Below are positions 50,970 to 59,581 of a stretch of 64,000 nucleotides of DNA, in pieces. The notes beneath the pieces are model-generated. The model was not told where the DNA came from. It was given only the letters and a program-made list of their open reading frames with translations, and did not search any database. A program made the position numbers and the translations under genes. The stretch covers positions 62,001 through 126,000 of the forward strand of contig DIWE01000028.1 of NCBI GenBank assembly GCA_002423435.1. The letters are read 5' to 3'. The number at the start of each line of letters is the position of its first letter. Position 1 is the stretch's first letter. The DNA comes from Clostridiales bacterium UBA6114 (lineage in GTDB: Bacteria > Bacillota > Clostridia > Oscillospirales > Butyricicoccaceae).

Positions 50970-51449
50970 ATGCATGTAAGTGAAGCCCCTGCAATCAAAG
51001 GGAGTTACCGCGTTGACATTCTCACCACGCACGGCGAGCTCGTCAAAAGCATTAGTTTTGATAATATGCTCACCAACCTTGCGCGGAATGTATACTTAGG
51101 AATGCTTAACGGCACCTATGGGGATGTGGAGGCCTTAGAGATTAAGTATTTTGGTTTCGGGGATAATAATACACCGGCCGCGCGCACCCAAACGGCATTA
51201 GAGAATGAGCTTTACCGAAAGCAATACACGGTAAAAAACGTAAGCGGAAATACCATTACAACCGTGTGCTCCCTCCGCTCCGGGGAGGCCAATTTTCACA
51301 TTAAAGAAATCGGTGTATTTTGCGGCTCGCTGGCAACGGCGAGCTTTAATACTGGAAACATGCTTTCTCGCGTGGTTGTTGATATCGAAAAGAACGAGAA
51401 TTTTATCATCAACATAACCAGGACGGACAGCATAGCGTTGGGAGGGTAA
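50970..51449 (+). CDS. Phage tail-fibre-region protein
   Basis: A 159-residue protein with AAGGAGG before the ATG. Segments such as NMLTNLARNVYLGMLNG and FGFGDNNTPAARTQTALENE resemble phage tail-collar or fibre-associated proteins. It precedes the fibre gene with only 3 bp between them. Direction is opposite to the surrounding head-tail genes. Confidence 0.7.
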   Translation: MHVSEAPAIKGSYRVDILTTHGELVKSISFDNMLTNLARNVYLGMLNGTYGDVEALEIKYFGFGDNNTPAARTQTALENELYRKQYTVKNVSGNTITTVCSLRSGEANFHIKEIGVFCGSLATASFNTGNMLSRVVVDIEKNENFIINITRTDSIALGG

Positions 51450-51452
51450 TTT

Positions 51453-52421
51453 ATGGCGCGTAGAAACTGGCTTGCAAGGACAGGCACGGGGCTAAATAAG
51501 TTTAAGGACTTAATAACCGGCACCATATTCCAATTTGTAAATTGGCCGGACACAGTAGACCAAAACGGGACGCCGTTTGCCGCCGAGTATATGAATGAGT
51601 TTGTACAGTTTGAGGACTTGGGTACGGGGCTTACTCATGATGGAACTACCGTAACGGCTCAACCGGCAATAAATGCCGCGTCCGCTGATGCTACAGCAAA
51701 GGCTAATGCGGCAGAAGCGGCCGCAAAAGCAGCATCTAGGCCAATTACATGGACGCCAAGTGCGGCAGACGTGGGCGCAGTGCCGACAAGTCGGACGGTA
51801 AACGGCAAAGCATTGTCCTCCAATATTACGCTTTCGGCCTCCGACGTGGGGGCAGAGACACCGTCAGGGGCGCAGGTCAAGGCGAATTCTGCCGCAGCAG
51901 CGTCCGTTCCGCTTACGCAGAAAGGCGCAGCAAATGGCGTGGCAACTCTCGGATCAGACGGGCTCATACCGGCGTCGCAGCTTGCGACGCGCAAAATGTC
52001 TTCCTACGCCGAGGCGGTCTGGTCTGAAACCATAGCTGCATCTGGGGTAATTGATAAAACAATTATAATAAATACATCAAATTATAGTGAAATACGTATA
52101 TCATTTCAAAGCCAGCCTACTTTTACGACGGCCGACATTAGATTTATTAAGTTGTTGGACAATACCTTAATGAGAATAGTCCGTGGAACAAATTACGATA
52201 GATGGGCTGTTTGGCGACCGGAACAATTAGGTGGAACCTATATTGGGTATGTAAACAATAAAACTTATGCGGAATATGCACTAGGAAGCAATGATTCAAA
52301 TTTTATTAATTTAATTGGCATTGACGTTTTGGACGCAAATCTTATTTTTCACTTTCAAAATGTATTTTCGAATTCGAGCTCCATGAACACTCAAGTAATG
52401 GTGGAGGTGTACAAAAGGTGA
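51453..52421 (+). CDS. Phage tail fibre protein
   Basis: A 322-residue protein. Residues about 60-190 are rich in Ala and Gly with repeats such as TPSAADVGA, VNGKALSSNITLSASDVGA and LGSDGLIPASQL, which are typical phage tail-fibre collagen-like or shaft repeats. The C-terminal third is a different, aromatic domain that probably contacts the host. GGGAGGG precedes the ATG. Confidence 0.82.
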   Translation: MARRNWLARTGTGLNKFKDLITGTIFQFVNWPDTVDQNGTPFAAEYMNEFVQFEDLGTGLTHDGTTVTAQPAINAASADATAKANAAEAAAKAASRPITWTPSAADVGAVPTSRTVNGKALSSNITLSASDVGAETPSGAQVKANSAAAASVPLTQKGAANGVATLGSDGLIPASQLATRKMSSYAEAVWSETIAASGVIDKTIIINTSNYSEIRISFQSQPTFTTADIRFIKLLDNTLMRIVRGTNYDRWAVWRPEQLGGTYIGYVNNKTYAEYALGSNDSNFINLIGIDVLDANLIFHFQNVFSNSSSMNTQVMVEVYKR

Positions 52422-52615
52422 ATTATTGGATCGAATACCGCGCGGGCGTCCCGGTCGGAAAAGGATATACTACATCCGAGATATCCGATGTTGAGAACGG
52501 CGATTACAGCTTAAGAGCCGTCACTCAGGATGAATACGAGCAAACAGAGATGATTGTACCCGAATCCGTAGTCGCTCTGCCGACGCTCGAAGAGCGTCTC
52601 GCGGCAACCGCATAA
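52418..52615 (+). CDS. Short phage tail-fibre accessory protein, C-terminus probably altered
   Basis: A 65-residue protein with a GTG start overlapping the fibre stop (GTGA) and GGAGGTG upstream. It ends LPTLEERLAATA. Related phage proteins usually run on for several residues after such a coiled-coil end, and here the stop lies at the inversion border. It is probably a fibre assembly partner. Confidence 0.6.
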   Translation: MNYWIEYRAGVPVGKGYTTSEISDVENGDYSLRAVTQDEYEQTEMIVPESVVALPTLEERLAATA

Positions 52616-53345
52616 GCTCTTTTACCGTCGTATTGAAAGTAATTTCTCCCTTGTTTGTGCCGTAATTTTGCAAAAGGGAAGCGCCCAAAGCTGTGGCGTC
52701 CGCAAAGGTTTGTATGCTTGTGTCAGTGACAACCTCCGCTATTATGCCGGAGGTGGTCAGAATATCTCCGGGGCTCGGCAATGTCACGCTTGCACCGGTC
52801 TTGTATTTGTAGGAATTGGCGCTCTCTTTTGCAGGGTTCACATAAATAGCCGTCTTGCCAGACGTACTACCGGCGACGGATACCACAACCAGGGCCGCCA
52901 ATGTCGGCGCGCTCGTGATGGTCGGCTTGCCGTTGATGTGAATATCAACGGCTACGGTTTCCGTGGTGTTGCTGTCGCCGCCTGTCACATCGGCTTTTGC
53001 AATGGTGCAACTGCCGGTCAAAACCTCGCCTCCGGCGTGTGTGATTCTGAAATGGGTTTTTCGTGCGTTTCCAAAGTTGTAGCGTACAGCGGAACTGAAA
53101 ATATAATTCTGCGCGGGGTCGTTTGTCACGCGGTCGCCGGTGAGGGAAAATGTAAGTTGTCCACCTGTCACCTCAGAAGATCCGTAACCCTCGTCACTCA
53201 AATATGAGGCTTGGTATAGCACCTCATTAATAGAGGAGGCCACATTCTTGAAGCCTGCACCAATCCGCGCCCAGGTTGGGTTATCTGCGCTCGGCGTGGT
53301 ATCGATCTCAAGGACGTTTTGATAGTTCAATACTGCTTCGGGCAT
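52521..53345 (-). CDS. Phage major tail (tube) protein with aberrant C-terminus
   Basis: A 274-residue protein. Residues 1-235 have the tail-tube character (GAGFKNVASSINEVLYQASYLSDEG, then a beta-rich domain with NTTETVAVDIHING). The last 35 or so residues, after NTTVKEL, are basic and lie antisense to the 52418 gene. The natural gene end was therefore probably lost at the junction near 52616-52630. AAAGGAGTG precedes the ATG. Confidence 0.75.
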   Translation of the reverse strand: MPEAVLNYQNVLEIDTTPSADNPTWARIGAGFKNVASSINEVLYQASYLSDEGYGSSEVTGGQLTFSLTGDRVTNDPAQNYIFSSAVRYNFGNARKTHFRITHAGGEVLTGSCTIAKADVTGGDSNTTETVAVDIHINGKPTITSAPTLAALVVVSVAGSTSGKTAIYVNPAKESANSYKYKTGASVTLPSPGDILTTSGIIAEVVTDTSIQTFADATALGASLLQNYGTNKGEITFNTTVKELMRLPRDALRASAERLRIRVQSSLFARIHPE

Positions 53346-53352
53346 GTGCTGT

Positions 53353-53751
53353 TCACTCCTTTAGGATAAATTCAATGTTTACGATTGCCGAATAGAGGTA
53401 TAGGCCGGTTCCACCCTCACGCTCAATAAATTGGGGAGTGGTCGCCGTTTCGGCTTTTATCCACTCCCATGTGTCCCCGCTCCCGTATTCGGTTGCCCGT
53501 TGCAAGGCGTTGCAAATACTAAAAAGCCGCCCTGCCGTGGTCTGTTGGTCTTTGTGCTTCGACAATAAAAGTATGGGTATAATTTGCTTCGCATCCCTGT
53601 TGAGGTATATGCTATCGTTATGCCCCGCCGTTGGTTCCATTGAAAGGCCGCCGCTTGCGGGCATTTGGCCTATGATAACTCCCGGAAAGTCGGGGAACAA
53701 CGCCGCTATTTTTGCCTTGACGGCGTTTAATAATTCGATTTGCGCGGGCAT
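53353..53751 (-). CDS. Phage minor capsid / head-tail completion protein
   Basis: A 132-residue protein; start ATG 53751 with GAGGAG at 8 bases. It has the layout of a phage minor capsid protein of Firmicutes prophages (an early LLNAVKAKIAALFPD and a late IERE-GGTGLY strand). It lies 8 bp before the tail-tube gene and overlaps no other gene. Confidence 0.7.
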   Translation of the reverse strand: MPAQIELLNAVKAKIAALFPDFPGVIIGQMPASGGLSMEPTAGHNDSIYLNRDAKQIIPILLLSKHKDQQTTAGRLFSICNALQRATEYGSGDTWEWIKAETATTPQFIEREGGTGLYLYSAIVNIEFILKE

Positions 53752-53752
53752 T

Positions 53753-54100
53753 TTACATCTCCTCACCGACTTTATTTTGGCCTATTTTGCGCCAATCGTC
53801 GCCATACTGTGCCCTTGCCGTATGCGCCCATAGCTTTGTGGCGTTCGGGTTTACGTCCGTTGACGCTTCCCCGGTGTAATACTGCTTTTTGGCATATGGG
53901 GTGTCCCACACAAGCAAGCCCGCGTCCAAGTCAGAGGCGATTTCTGAACTTTTTATAAGTCCTCCTTGGTCTTGCTTTGCAAAATAGTTGCTGTCCTTTA
54001 GTGCCTGTGTTGCCATAGCAAAGGTAGCCTTTTCGGAGGCGGCCGTAACCCGCGCTTTTACGCCGGTCTTATTAAATTCTACGCGTACCTTTGAGGCCAT
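53753..54100 (-). CDS. Phage minor capsid protein (HK97 gp10-like position)
   Basis: A 115-residue protein with AAGGGGG before the ATG. The text VRVEFNKTGVKARVTAASEKATFAMA and WAHTARAQYGDDWRKIGQNK resembles minor capsid proteins of Firmicutes siphophages. It sits in the connector block in the usual order. Confidence 0.7.
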   Translation of the reverse strand: MASKVRVEFNKTGVKARVTAASEKATFAMATQALKDSNYFAKQDQGGLIKSSEIASDLDAGLLVWDTPYAKKQYYTGEASTDVNPNATKLWAHTARAQYGDDWRKIGQNKVGEEM

Positions 54101-54112
54101 GAGGCAACCCCC

Positions 54113-54454
54113 TTAAATTAGGCCAATTTCGTAATGATGCGGTGTCGTGCCTGTCGTATAGTGAGGGTACACAGCGGCAACGGTAAACTCTAAGCTCCCG
54201 AATGCGATTTTATCCTCCTCGCTAAAAGAGGCACCTTTCGGCAAGCTGTTACGGCAATCAAAAAACATAACGGCTGAAAGGTTCCGTTGCTTGTTCTCTT
54301 TATCCGCAATCAATTTGCTTGACGGTTCAAAGCGAACATGTTTTAACTGTATCTCTGCTCCGTACTGTTCGTTGCCCCAATCTCCTTGCCCTATAAACGG
54401 CTTTTTAGTTGCTGAATGAGGGAGCAAAGAGCGGGGAATGGGCATTACTACCAT
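54113..54454 (-). CDS. Phage head-tail connector / minor capsid protein
   Basis: A 113-residue protein beginning MVVMPIPRSLLPHS, with KHVRFEPSSKLIAD and LEFTVAAVYPHY segments of the Minor_capsid_1-type family. It overlaps the previous gene by 7 bp. Length matches the family. Confidence 0.72.
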   Translation of the reverse strand: MVVMPIPRSLLPHSATKKPFIGQGDWGNEQYGAEIQLKHVRFEPSSKLIADKENKQRNLSAVMFFDCRNSLPKGASFSEEDKIAFGSLEFTVAAVYPHYTTGTTPHHYEIGLI

Positions 54455-54852
54455 GTATGCACCCCCCTATAAAGCAAGCCGGTAGGCTCCAAGCAAGAGA
54501 TAGCCATAGGGGAAACGCGGCTATCTCTTGTCCTTTGCTTGTCGCTCCGGCTTTGCTGTATGGAAAATTTGCCAATGGTCATACTTTCGCCCGCAACCCC
54601 TTGCCCGCTGTTCGCGGTTTCAAAGAGGCCATTTTGAATTAAGTACTCCGTTTGGTATGCCGTAGCCCTTTGCACTTGATTTTGAATGAAAGCGGGGAAA
54701 GAGGTAATGTCTTTTTGTTTCAAAATATACCCCGTAAGAACGTCTATAATATCGCTTGCGCGTTCAATGATATCGTCAATAAATACATCACCAGCAATAT
54801 CATAATTGCCTTGGAAAGTGCCAAGGTAATAACTCTGCGAAACATACCCCAT
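54448..54852 (-). CDS. Phage head-tail connector-like protein
   Basis: A 134-residue protein; ATG 54852 with GGGAGG at 8 bases is preferred to a GTG two codons upstream. It follows the capsid gene, as gp6-like DNA-packaging connectors do, and has a mostly helical N-terminal part (IIERASDIIDVLTGYIL). Assigned mainly by position. Confidence 0.6.
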   Translation of the reverse strand: MGYVSQSYYLGTFQGNYDIAGDVFIDDIIERASDIIDVLTGYILKQKDITSFPAFIQNQVQRATAYQTEYLIQNGLFETANSGQGVAGESMTIGKFSIQQSRSDKQRTRDSRVSPMAISCLEPTGLLYRGVHTW

Positions 54853-54870
54853 TTTCACCGCCTCCCTTTA

Positions 54871-55728
54871 TTATTCCGTCTTGGCTACGACGGTAGTATT
54901 GCCACTTGCAACCGGCAAGCGGCTTGTCGCGTCAATGAGCGCGACAGTGATTTTATGGCCGTTTGTCGTTGAAATGGGAACATTGGCGGCCGGTAAATCC
55001 GTCCACCCGTCCGCGGCCGCAAGTGCTGTGCCGAATGCGACGGCCGGGGCGGTGCTTTCTGCAATCTTATAGACAAATTTCGTGCTGCTGTCGAGCGCGC
55101 TTTTATCAACAGAAACCAACGTATCCCCAATCTCAGAGGTTCCGGCCTGGGAAGTAACGGTCAACGCGCCAAGGGCCGGGTCATAGTTGACGTACAAGCC
55201 GCTCTCCTTGTTCTCGTACGTCCATGCACCATGATAAATAGAAAACATGATTTTCCAGAACTCGCCCTCCTGGTTTGTATCGGGATCAATGACTTTCGAT
55301 ACATAGGGGCGGGCTATGGCGTCGGCCGCTTCTCTTGTGGAGATAATCCAGTTGATACCGCTTGCAAGGTCGGACACAACAACGCCGCCAATGGTCTGCC
55401 CTGCGGTGCGGCCGTCGTTGATTGAAAAGGCGTTTTTCATATAAGCGGACGGTGTACCAATAAGAAACTGCTCATTGATAGCGTCAATTTTCAGATTCAC
55501 GCCTTTAACGGTCATATCGCGGGCGCTGATATACTTTGCAAGCGCGGTGTCCTGCTCCAAGAGGCTTTTTACCTTGGTGGAAATCTGTATGAAAAGCTGT
55601 TTGTCCTCGCCTACCTTGTCCTGCACCGAGGCAATGTCACCCAAAAGGGTGGAGAGGGCATTGCTTGAGCTTATAGTTACCTCAACTATAAGCCGTTGGC
55701 CGTCGAACCTCCTTATTTTCCCAAACAC
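54871..55728 (-). CDS. Phage major capsid-like protein, N-terminus probably chimeric
   Basis: A 285-residue protein with a GTG start behind GAGGGGG. Residues about 20-190 resemble a phage coat protein (LAKYISARDMTVKG, SAYMKNAFSINDGRT, FWKIMFSIYHGAWTY). The final 85 residues look like an Ig-like surface domain. The first 17 or so (FGKIRRFDGQRLIVEV) do not look like coat protein and follow an early gene. A palindrome lies exactly at the change (55669-55693). A deletion that joined an early gene start to the coat gene is the likely origin. Confidence 0.7.
   Translation of the reverse strand: MFGKIRRFDGQRLIVEVTISSSNALSTLLGDIASVQDKVGEDKQLFIQISTKVKSLLEQDTALAKYISARDMTVKGVNLKIDAINEQFLIGTPSAYMKNAFSINDGRTAGQTIGGVVVSDLASGINWIISTREAADAIARPYVSKVIDPDTNQEGEFWKIMFSIYHGAWTYENKESGLYVNYDPALGALTVTSQAGTSEIGDTLVSVDKSALDSSTKFVYKIAESTAPAVAFGTALAAADGWTDLPAANVPISTTNGHKITVALIDATSRLPVASGNTTVVAKTE
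55669..55693. repeat. Palindrome at the capsid gene 5' junction
   Basis: GCTTATAGTT and its complement are separated by 5 bp (arms 55669-55678 and 55684-55693). It lies inside the first 20 codons of the capsid-like gene, where the protein seems to change identity. Confidence 0.65.
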
Positions 55729-55747
55729 CGGGTTACCCCCTCTTTAA

Positions 55748-56398
55748 TTACCCGTCATTTCCCAAGGCGTCTTGAAATCCTTCCGAATTTAGCACCTTGC
55801 GCTTTACTGCATTAAACTCTTTGACCGGTATCTCTTTGGTGCTCTTATAACCGGTAATTTTCGTGAAAACCGCCCCGGCGCTTTCTCCCCATTTTTGATT
55901 TGCGATTTTGACAAGCTCCGCTCCCTGGGCTTTGCTGATGTACTGCGGCGGCGGGGGAGCGGGCGGGTTTTTCAATCCCATGCCCTCACCGTCCGGGTTT
56001 GCGTCGTTGTCTTCGTCGGTGCATAAGCCAAGGAAAGAGCCGATTGCATAGCGCTTTGTGTAGGTGATCGCCGCGCCCTCGTCCTGCTTGCTCCCGTTTT
56101 CATTCACCCGGAGCTTGTAGTAATCGCTCGTTATGGCTTCGCCGCTCTTGTGAATGATAATTACTTGGAGAGCGCTTTCTCCGCGGTCGTTTGTCCCCAA
56201 CGGCTCCAGAATAGCAAAATTGTTATTTGCCTTGACATGGGAGTAAATCTTGTCCAGGGTCACATACTCAAACTTGGTGCGTTCACCGGTCTTTTTGCTC
56301 GTGTAGTCCACTTTTCCGTTGAACTCGATACCCTTAAACCCGTTTACAAGGGCTATGAGGTCGGCCGCAAACTCCGGTGAAACCTTGCTTATATCCAT
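55748..56398 (-). CDS. ERF-family phage single-strand annealing protein
   Basis: A 216-residue recombinase. ATG 56398 follows AGGGGC; a longer frame begins inside the previous gene. ERF-family hallmarks are the segment FAADLIALVNGFKG, FEYVTLDKIYSHVK and YTKRYAIGSFLGLCTDEDND. It anneals single strands during phage recombination. It is normally followed by SSB and replication genes, which are missing here. Confidence 0.85.
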   Translation of the reverse strand: MDISKVSPEFAADLIALVNGFKGIEFNGKVDYTSKKTGERTKFEYVTLDKIYSHVKANNNFAILEPLGTNDRGESALQVIIIHKSGEAITSDYYKLRVNENGSKQDEGAAITYTKRYAIGSFLGLCTDEDNDANPDGEGMGLKNPPAPPPPQYISKAQGAELVKIANQKWGESAGAVFTKITGYKSTKEIPVKEFNAVKRKVLNSEGFQDALGNDG

Positions 56399-56400
56399 TT

Positions 56401-57264
56401 TTAAGCCCCTTTCACATGGTCGCGATAGTAATTGCAAAACTTGCAAGCGTTGCAATACTCAGCGCATTTCTTATCCTCACCCGGCCTCACTTCTATGAAG
56501 TCGCCGCCATTTTCGAGCATCCAGTTTTTGGCCTCCTCCTCGCTGTCGAGGACGCGGAGGGCAGTTTTGCGGCCGTTCCTCATAACCGCGTGTTTGTCGC
56601 CGGAGTTATAACGCTCCTCGGGCGTGCAAAGCGGGAGCTCGTCGTCCGGGAGCTTTTCGGCCTCGGTTATGGCGGTCAGGCGGTCAACGAGCCATTTCTC
56701 GGTGGCGCTGAAATCCTCGGCCGTAAAGTCAAAGGTAACCTTTTTAACAGGTAGTAACGGGTAATCGGGCTTTATTTTGGCGTCGCGCTTGCTGTGATCT
56801 TTAAGTATTGCGACGATCTCGCCGCGCTTCACCTCAAAGCCGATGCGCTGGAGCATATACGCGTAAATGAGTAATTGCCTTTTCCAATCACCGAAATTGC
56901 CGAAAATTATTTTCCATACGGAGGCGGTTTTGTAGTCGGTAATTGTGAGCGTTTCCGCGTTGTAAAGGTCGAATTGCCCGGAGAGGGTCTTGCCCGCAAT
57001 CGGTATTTTGAGCCGGGCTTCCTTTATTTCCTCGTCGGCCTCTTTGTGGTGCTCAAGAATGCCGTGTACGGCGGTGCCGAAAAGCAACCATATCATGTCT
57101 GAAACGTCGCTCTCGATCTCCGTACCGTGGCGGCGTTCAAGAATCGCCTCGCGTATGCCTTTTAATAAACTGGTTGCCCTGTATTCGTCGGGTGCAAGCG
57201 CGTAATCGCGCTTTGCCATTTCAACAAAGGCCTGGGGCAAGCCCATTTTGTTGGTAATAATCAT
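56401..57264 (-). CDS. PD-(D/E)XK nuclease-family protein of the phage recombination module
   Basis: A 287-residue protein with the nuclease motifs GTAVHGILEHH, GQFDLY, TDYKTAS and QLLIYAYML. Its C-terminal Cys cluster (CAEYCNACKFC) suggests a 4Fe-4S cluster as in Cas4 and AddB nucleases. It precedes the ERF annealer by 2 bp and probably supplies the exonuclease activity of the pair. Confidence 0.85.
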   Translation of the reverse strand: MIITNKMGLPQAFVEMAKRDYALAPDEYRATSLLKGIREAILERRHGTEIESDVSDMIWLLFGTAVHGILEHHKEADEEIKEARLKIPIAGKTLSGQFDLYNAETLTITDYKTASVWKIIFGNFGDWKRQLLIYAYMLQRIGFEVKRGEIVAILKDHSKRDAKIKPDYPLLPVKKVTFDFTAEDFSATEKWLVDRLTAITEAEKLPDDELPLCTPEERYNSGDKHAVMRNGRKTALRVLDSEEEAKNWMLENGGDFIEVRPGEDKKCAEYCNACKFCNYYRDHVKGA

Positions 57265-57308
57265 CTTGATTTTTCCTTTCGTGCCCGCTATAATAGCGGT
57301 AGAGTTCT

Positions 57309-57764
57309 TTAGCTGTTGACCGCTTTGGACGTTGCCGCGTCCGGGCGGTCTTTTCCTTTTTGCCGAGCGGCGTACTCGACCTCAAGGCGCTTAATGCAAT
57401 GGCACAACCATGCCGTTATGTTCTGGTACCCGCACACTCGGAGCTTTTCTTTGAACGCTTTTAGATCGCCAACGGATTGCCGGGGAATCCTCGCAAAGAG
57501 CTTGTATGTGTCCGCTTTGTGGCTGTCCTTTTTAGGGCGGTCTTTTTTTACACCAAAGTCTACCTCCTCCGGGGTGACGATCTCCCGCGGCTCCCTTTTA
57601 TAAAGGCCGCATAAAACCCGGAATTGTGGGGGAGTGGGTAAGCATACGCCGTTTTCGTAACGGCTTAACATCCCAACATCAGCGCGACTGTCCACTTTCT
57701 TGAGCTCCGGAACAACGTCTGTTTGGAGGAGCCCGGCGTCGAGCCTTGCTTGCTTAAATTTCAC
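57309..57764 (-). CDS. XRE-type helix-turn-helix phage protein
   Basis: A 151-residue protein with a GTG start behind AAGGAGGTG. Residues 1-60 form an XRE domain (MLSRYENGVCLPTPPQFRVLC). The remainder is basic with a Cys-rich middle (WLCHCIKRLEVEY) and resembles no known domain. It probably regulates early gene expression. Confidence 0.7.
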   Translation of the reverse strand: MKFKQARLDAGLLQTDVVPELKKVDSRADVGMLSRYENGVCLPTPPQFRVLCGLYKREPREIVTPEEVDFGVKKDRPKKDSHKADTYKLFARIPRQSVGDLKAFKEKLRVCGYQNITAWLCHCIKRLEVEYAARQKGKDRPDAATSKAVNS

Positions 57765-57784
57765 AATCTCACCTCCTTCGGCGC

Positions 57785-58840
57785 TTAGCGGCGCTTAATC
57801 GCCTTGTACTCGTTATATTGCTGACGATATCTATAGCTATCTCCAAATACGTTCCATGCGGCCTTTACCAGATTTGGTTCAAATGGTCGTATTTTTTCCA
57901 AGTCTTCTACTGCTTTCGCTGATATTGAACATCCGCAACAACCTGTTCGCGTTAGGCCGTACACCTCATAGGCATCCGAATAGCTAATTCCGTAGTAGTC
58001 TTTGTACCACTGCTTATCTGCGTCCGACACATAAAATAGGGGTCTGAGCCTGTATTTTCCGTCAGCCGTTTCGGAAAAGCACATTGATGTATTATCCTTG
58101 CGCGGAACAGACCGCATACCGCCCTCGTCTCGGCGCTCTCCCGTGATTATCATGTCAAACGGCTTTTGCGCGCTGTGCGCAACTTGCTTTTTGCAGTAAT
58201 CACAGCATTTGTTGCTTACTTTGAACGGGATTGGATTTTCCATGATGAAATCCAACATATATTTTGACGAGTTTATGACAAGTTGGATGTCTGGCCTCGG
58301 TTCTCCCTTGGAATTGCAACAGCATAGGAAATTAATCGTTGTTTCGCACCCCGGATATCGTTTTTTAAGTTCCAGGCGTTTTGCCGCCTTATCCTTTGCG
58401 TCTGCGTATTCTGCGGCGATTGATAGCGGGATGTTTTTCTTCTGGATTCCCTCAAGTCCGGCTGACATGATCTTTGAAACAAACGGCTTCCCGTACTCTC
58501 GCGTGGCCTGTACGATACCCTTTTTGGGCCGGTGCTCGGTGATTGTAACCCCGTACAGTTTCTCCATCTCGCGGACATGGCGTTTTATTGCGTCCATCTC
58601 AAGCCCGGTGTTAAAAAAACAGTACTGGACGGGCGGGAGATTGAAGACTTTGCGCACCGTCTCGATCAGGTGTAACATGATGTCGCTGTCGCTTCCTCCT
58701 GAATAGGAACAAATTGCGTTTGGGTATTCTGTCAACCTTTTTGCTATTATGCTTTTAATGGCTTCAAACTTTTTCGGCGCGTTAAAATCCGCGTAAGCTG
58801 GACGGTCTGTGTATACTTTGCTTTTAAATTCAGTTTTCAT
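57785..58840 (-). CDS. Phage PAPS reductase/DndC-like PP-loop protein
   Basis: A 351-residue protein of the phosphoadenosine phosphosulfate reductase superfamily, with the PP-loop YSGGSDSDIM. Two Cys pairs (CDYCKKQ and GCCGCSI) and a basic C-terminus occur. Such proteins are common in phages and are thought to modify DNA or act in sulfur transfer, not in sulfate assimilation. GAAAGGAAAG precedes the ATG. No other Dnd-like gene accompanies it. Confidence 0.8.
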   Translation of the reverse strand: MKTEFKSKVYTDRPAYADFNAPKKFEAIKSIIAKRLTEYPNAICSYSGGSDSDIMLHLIETVRKVFNLPPVQYCFFNTGLEMDAIKRHVREMEKLYGVTITEHRPKKGIVQATREYGKPFVSKIMSAGLEGIQKKNIPLSIAAEYADAKDKAAKRLELKKRYPGCETTINFLCCCNSKGEPRPDIQLVINSSKYMLDFIMENPIPFKVSNKCCDYCKKQVAHSAQKPFDMIITGERRDEGGMRSVPRKDNTSMCFSETADGKYRLRPLFYVSDADKQWYKDYYGISYSDAYEVYGLTRTGCCGCSISAKAVEDLEKIRPFEPNLVKAAWNVFGDSYRYRQQYNEYKAIKRR

Positions 58841-58855
58841 TTTTTCTTTCCTTTC

Positions 58856-59056
58856 TCACCTGCTGAATCCCACGGCCAAGTATGTAAACATAACCCAAGC
58901 GGCCGCGAAGAAAAGCGCCTGTATAGTGCCGCGTGCTATACTTGCTGTTCCGCACTCAATTGCTCCAATGCTTCCATACATAAACAGGAACGAAAGGAAA
59001 GCAAGAGCGCCGCATACCGTCCGGCCGGTTATTCTTTTCCTCACCCTACGAAGCAT
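58856..59056 (-). CDS. Small phage membrane protein (66 aa)
   Basis: A 66-residue protein with two hydrophobic segments (GALAFLSFLFMYGS and ALFFAAAWVMFTYLAV). CTGGAGGT precedes the ATG, which overlaps the previous gene by 11 bp. Function unknown. Confidence 0.6.
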   Translation of the reverse strand: MLRRVRKRITGRTVCGALAFLSFLFMYGSIGAIECGTASIARGTIQALFFAAAWVMFTYLAVGFSR

Positions 59057-59177
59057 TGAGCATTACCTCCAGAACATCGGAGAGCATGTCCAAGACAACA
59101 ACCGGCGAAACCTCGGCAGTTTCCCGCTCAATCTCTTTTCCGTCACGGGTAAATGTCATTTTTACGGGTATTGTCAT
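59046..59177 (-). CDS. Small phage early protein (43 aa)
   Basis: A 43-residue protein beginning MTIPVKMTFTRDGKE, with AGGAGAG before its ATG. It overlaps the preceding repressor gene by four bases (ATGA) and the next gene by 11. The tight coupling and ribosome site support it. Function unknown. Confidence 0.6.
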   Translation of the reverse strand: MTIPVKMTFTRDGKEIERETAEVSPVVVLDMLSDVLEVMLNAS

Positions 59178-59398
59178 GGTGTGCTCTCCTTTGTGTCTGT
59201 TTCCGTAGTATCTTCCGGGATAAGTTCTTTCGGGTTCATGCCAAGCTGTGCGGCCAATTTTTCGATAGTTTCAAGTGATGGAGATTGCCCGTTTTTCCAC
59301 CCGGTAACATTGCTTTTACTCATTCCTGCGGCCAGGGCTACGGCGCTCGGGCTTGTTCCTCGTGCGGTACATATTTTTTTCAGATGATCATAGAACAT
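59174..59398 (-). CDS. Cro-like XRE regulator of the lysogeny switch
   Basis: A 74-residue XRE protein; start ATG 59398 behind GAGGTG. The helix-turn-helix is GTSPSAVALAAGMSKSNVTGWKN. It is close in sequence to the N-terminus of the divergent repressor at 59614, as Cro and CI often are. It is the first gene of the leftward early operon. Confidence 0.82.
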   Translation of the reverse strand: MFYDHLKKICTARGTSPSAVALAAGMSKSNVTGWKNGQSPSLETIEKLAAQLGMNPKELIPEDTTETDTKESTP

Positions 59399-59430
59399 TA
59401 ATTTCACCTCACTTTTTGGCAGAACTAGTC

Positions 59431-59581
59431 TTGACAACTCTTGCCAAGTATTGTATTCTGTACTTGCGCGAACCGAATACAGAACTCGACAGGGTTTGAC
59501 TTTGCCTAAAGTACTGCTTTTGAAACTATTATAGTATCGAATTGCGTACTTGTCAACCCCTAAGTTTCGTATTGCATACTT
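59431..59581. promoter_or_regulatory. Lysogeny control region with divergent promoters and four operator-like sites
   Basis: Leftward promoter: TTGACA (59556-59551) and TATAAT (59533-59528), 17 bp apart, both consensus. Rightward promoter: TTGACA (59431-59436) and TATTCT (59454-59459), 17 bp apart. Related sites: 59453-59463 (GTATTCTGTAC), 59475-59485 (GAATACAGAAC), 59539-59549 (GAATTGCGTAC) and 59569-59579 (GTATTGCATAC). One sits in the leftward promoter spacer and one overlaps the rightward -10. Confidence 0.75.
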
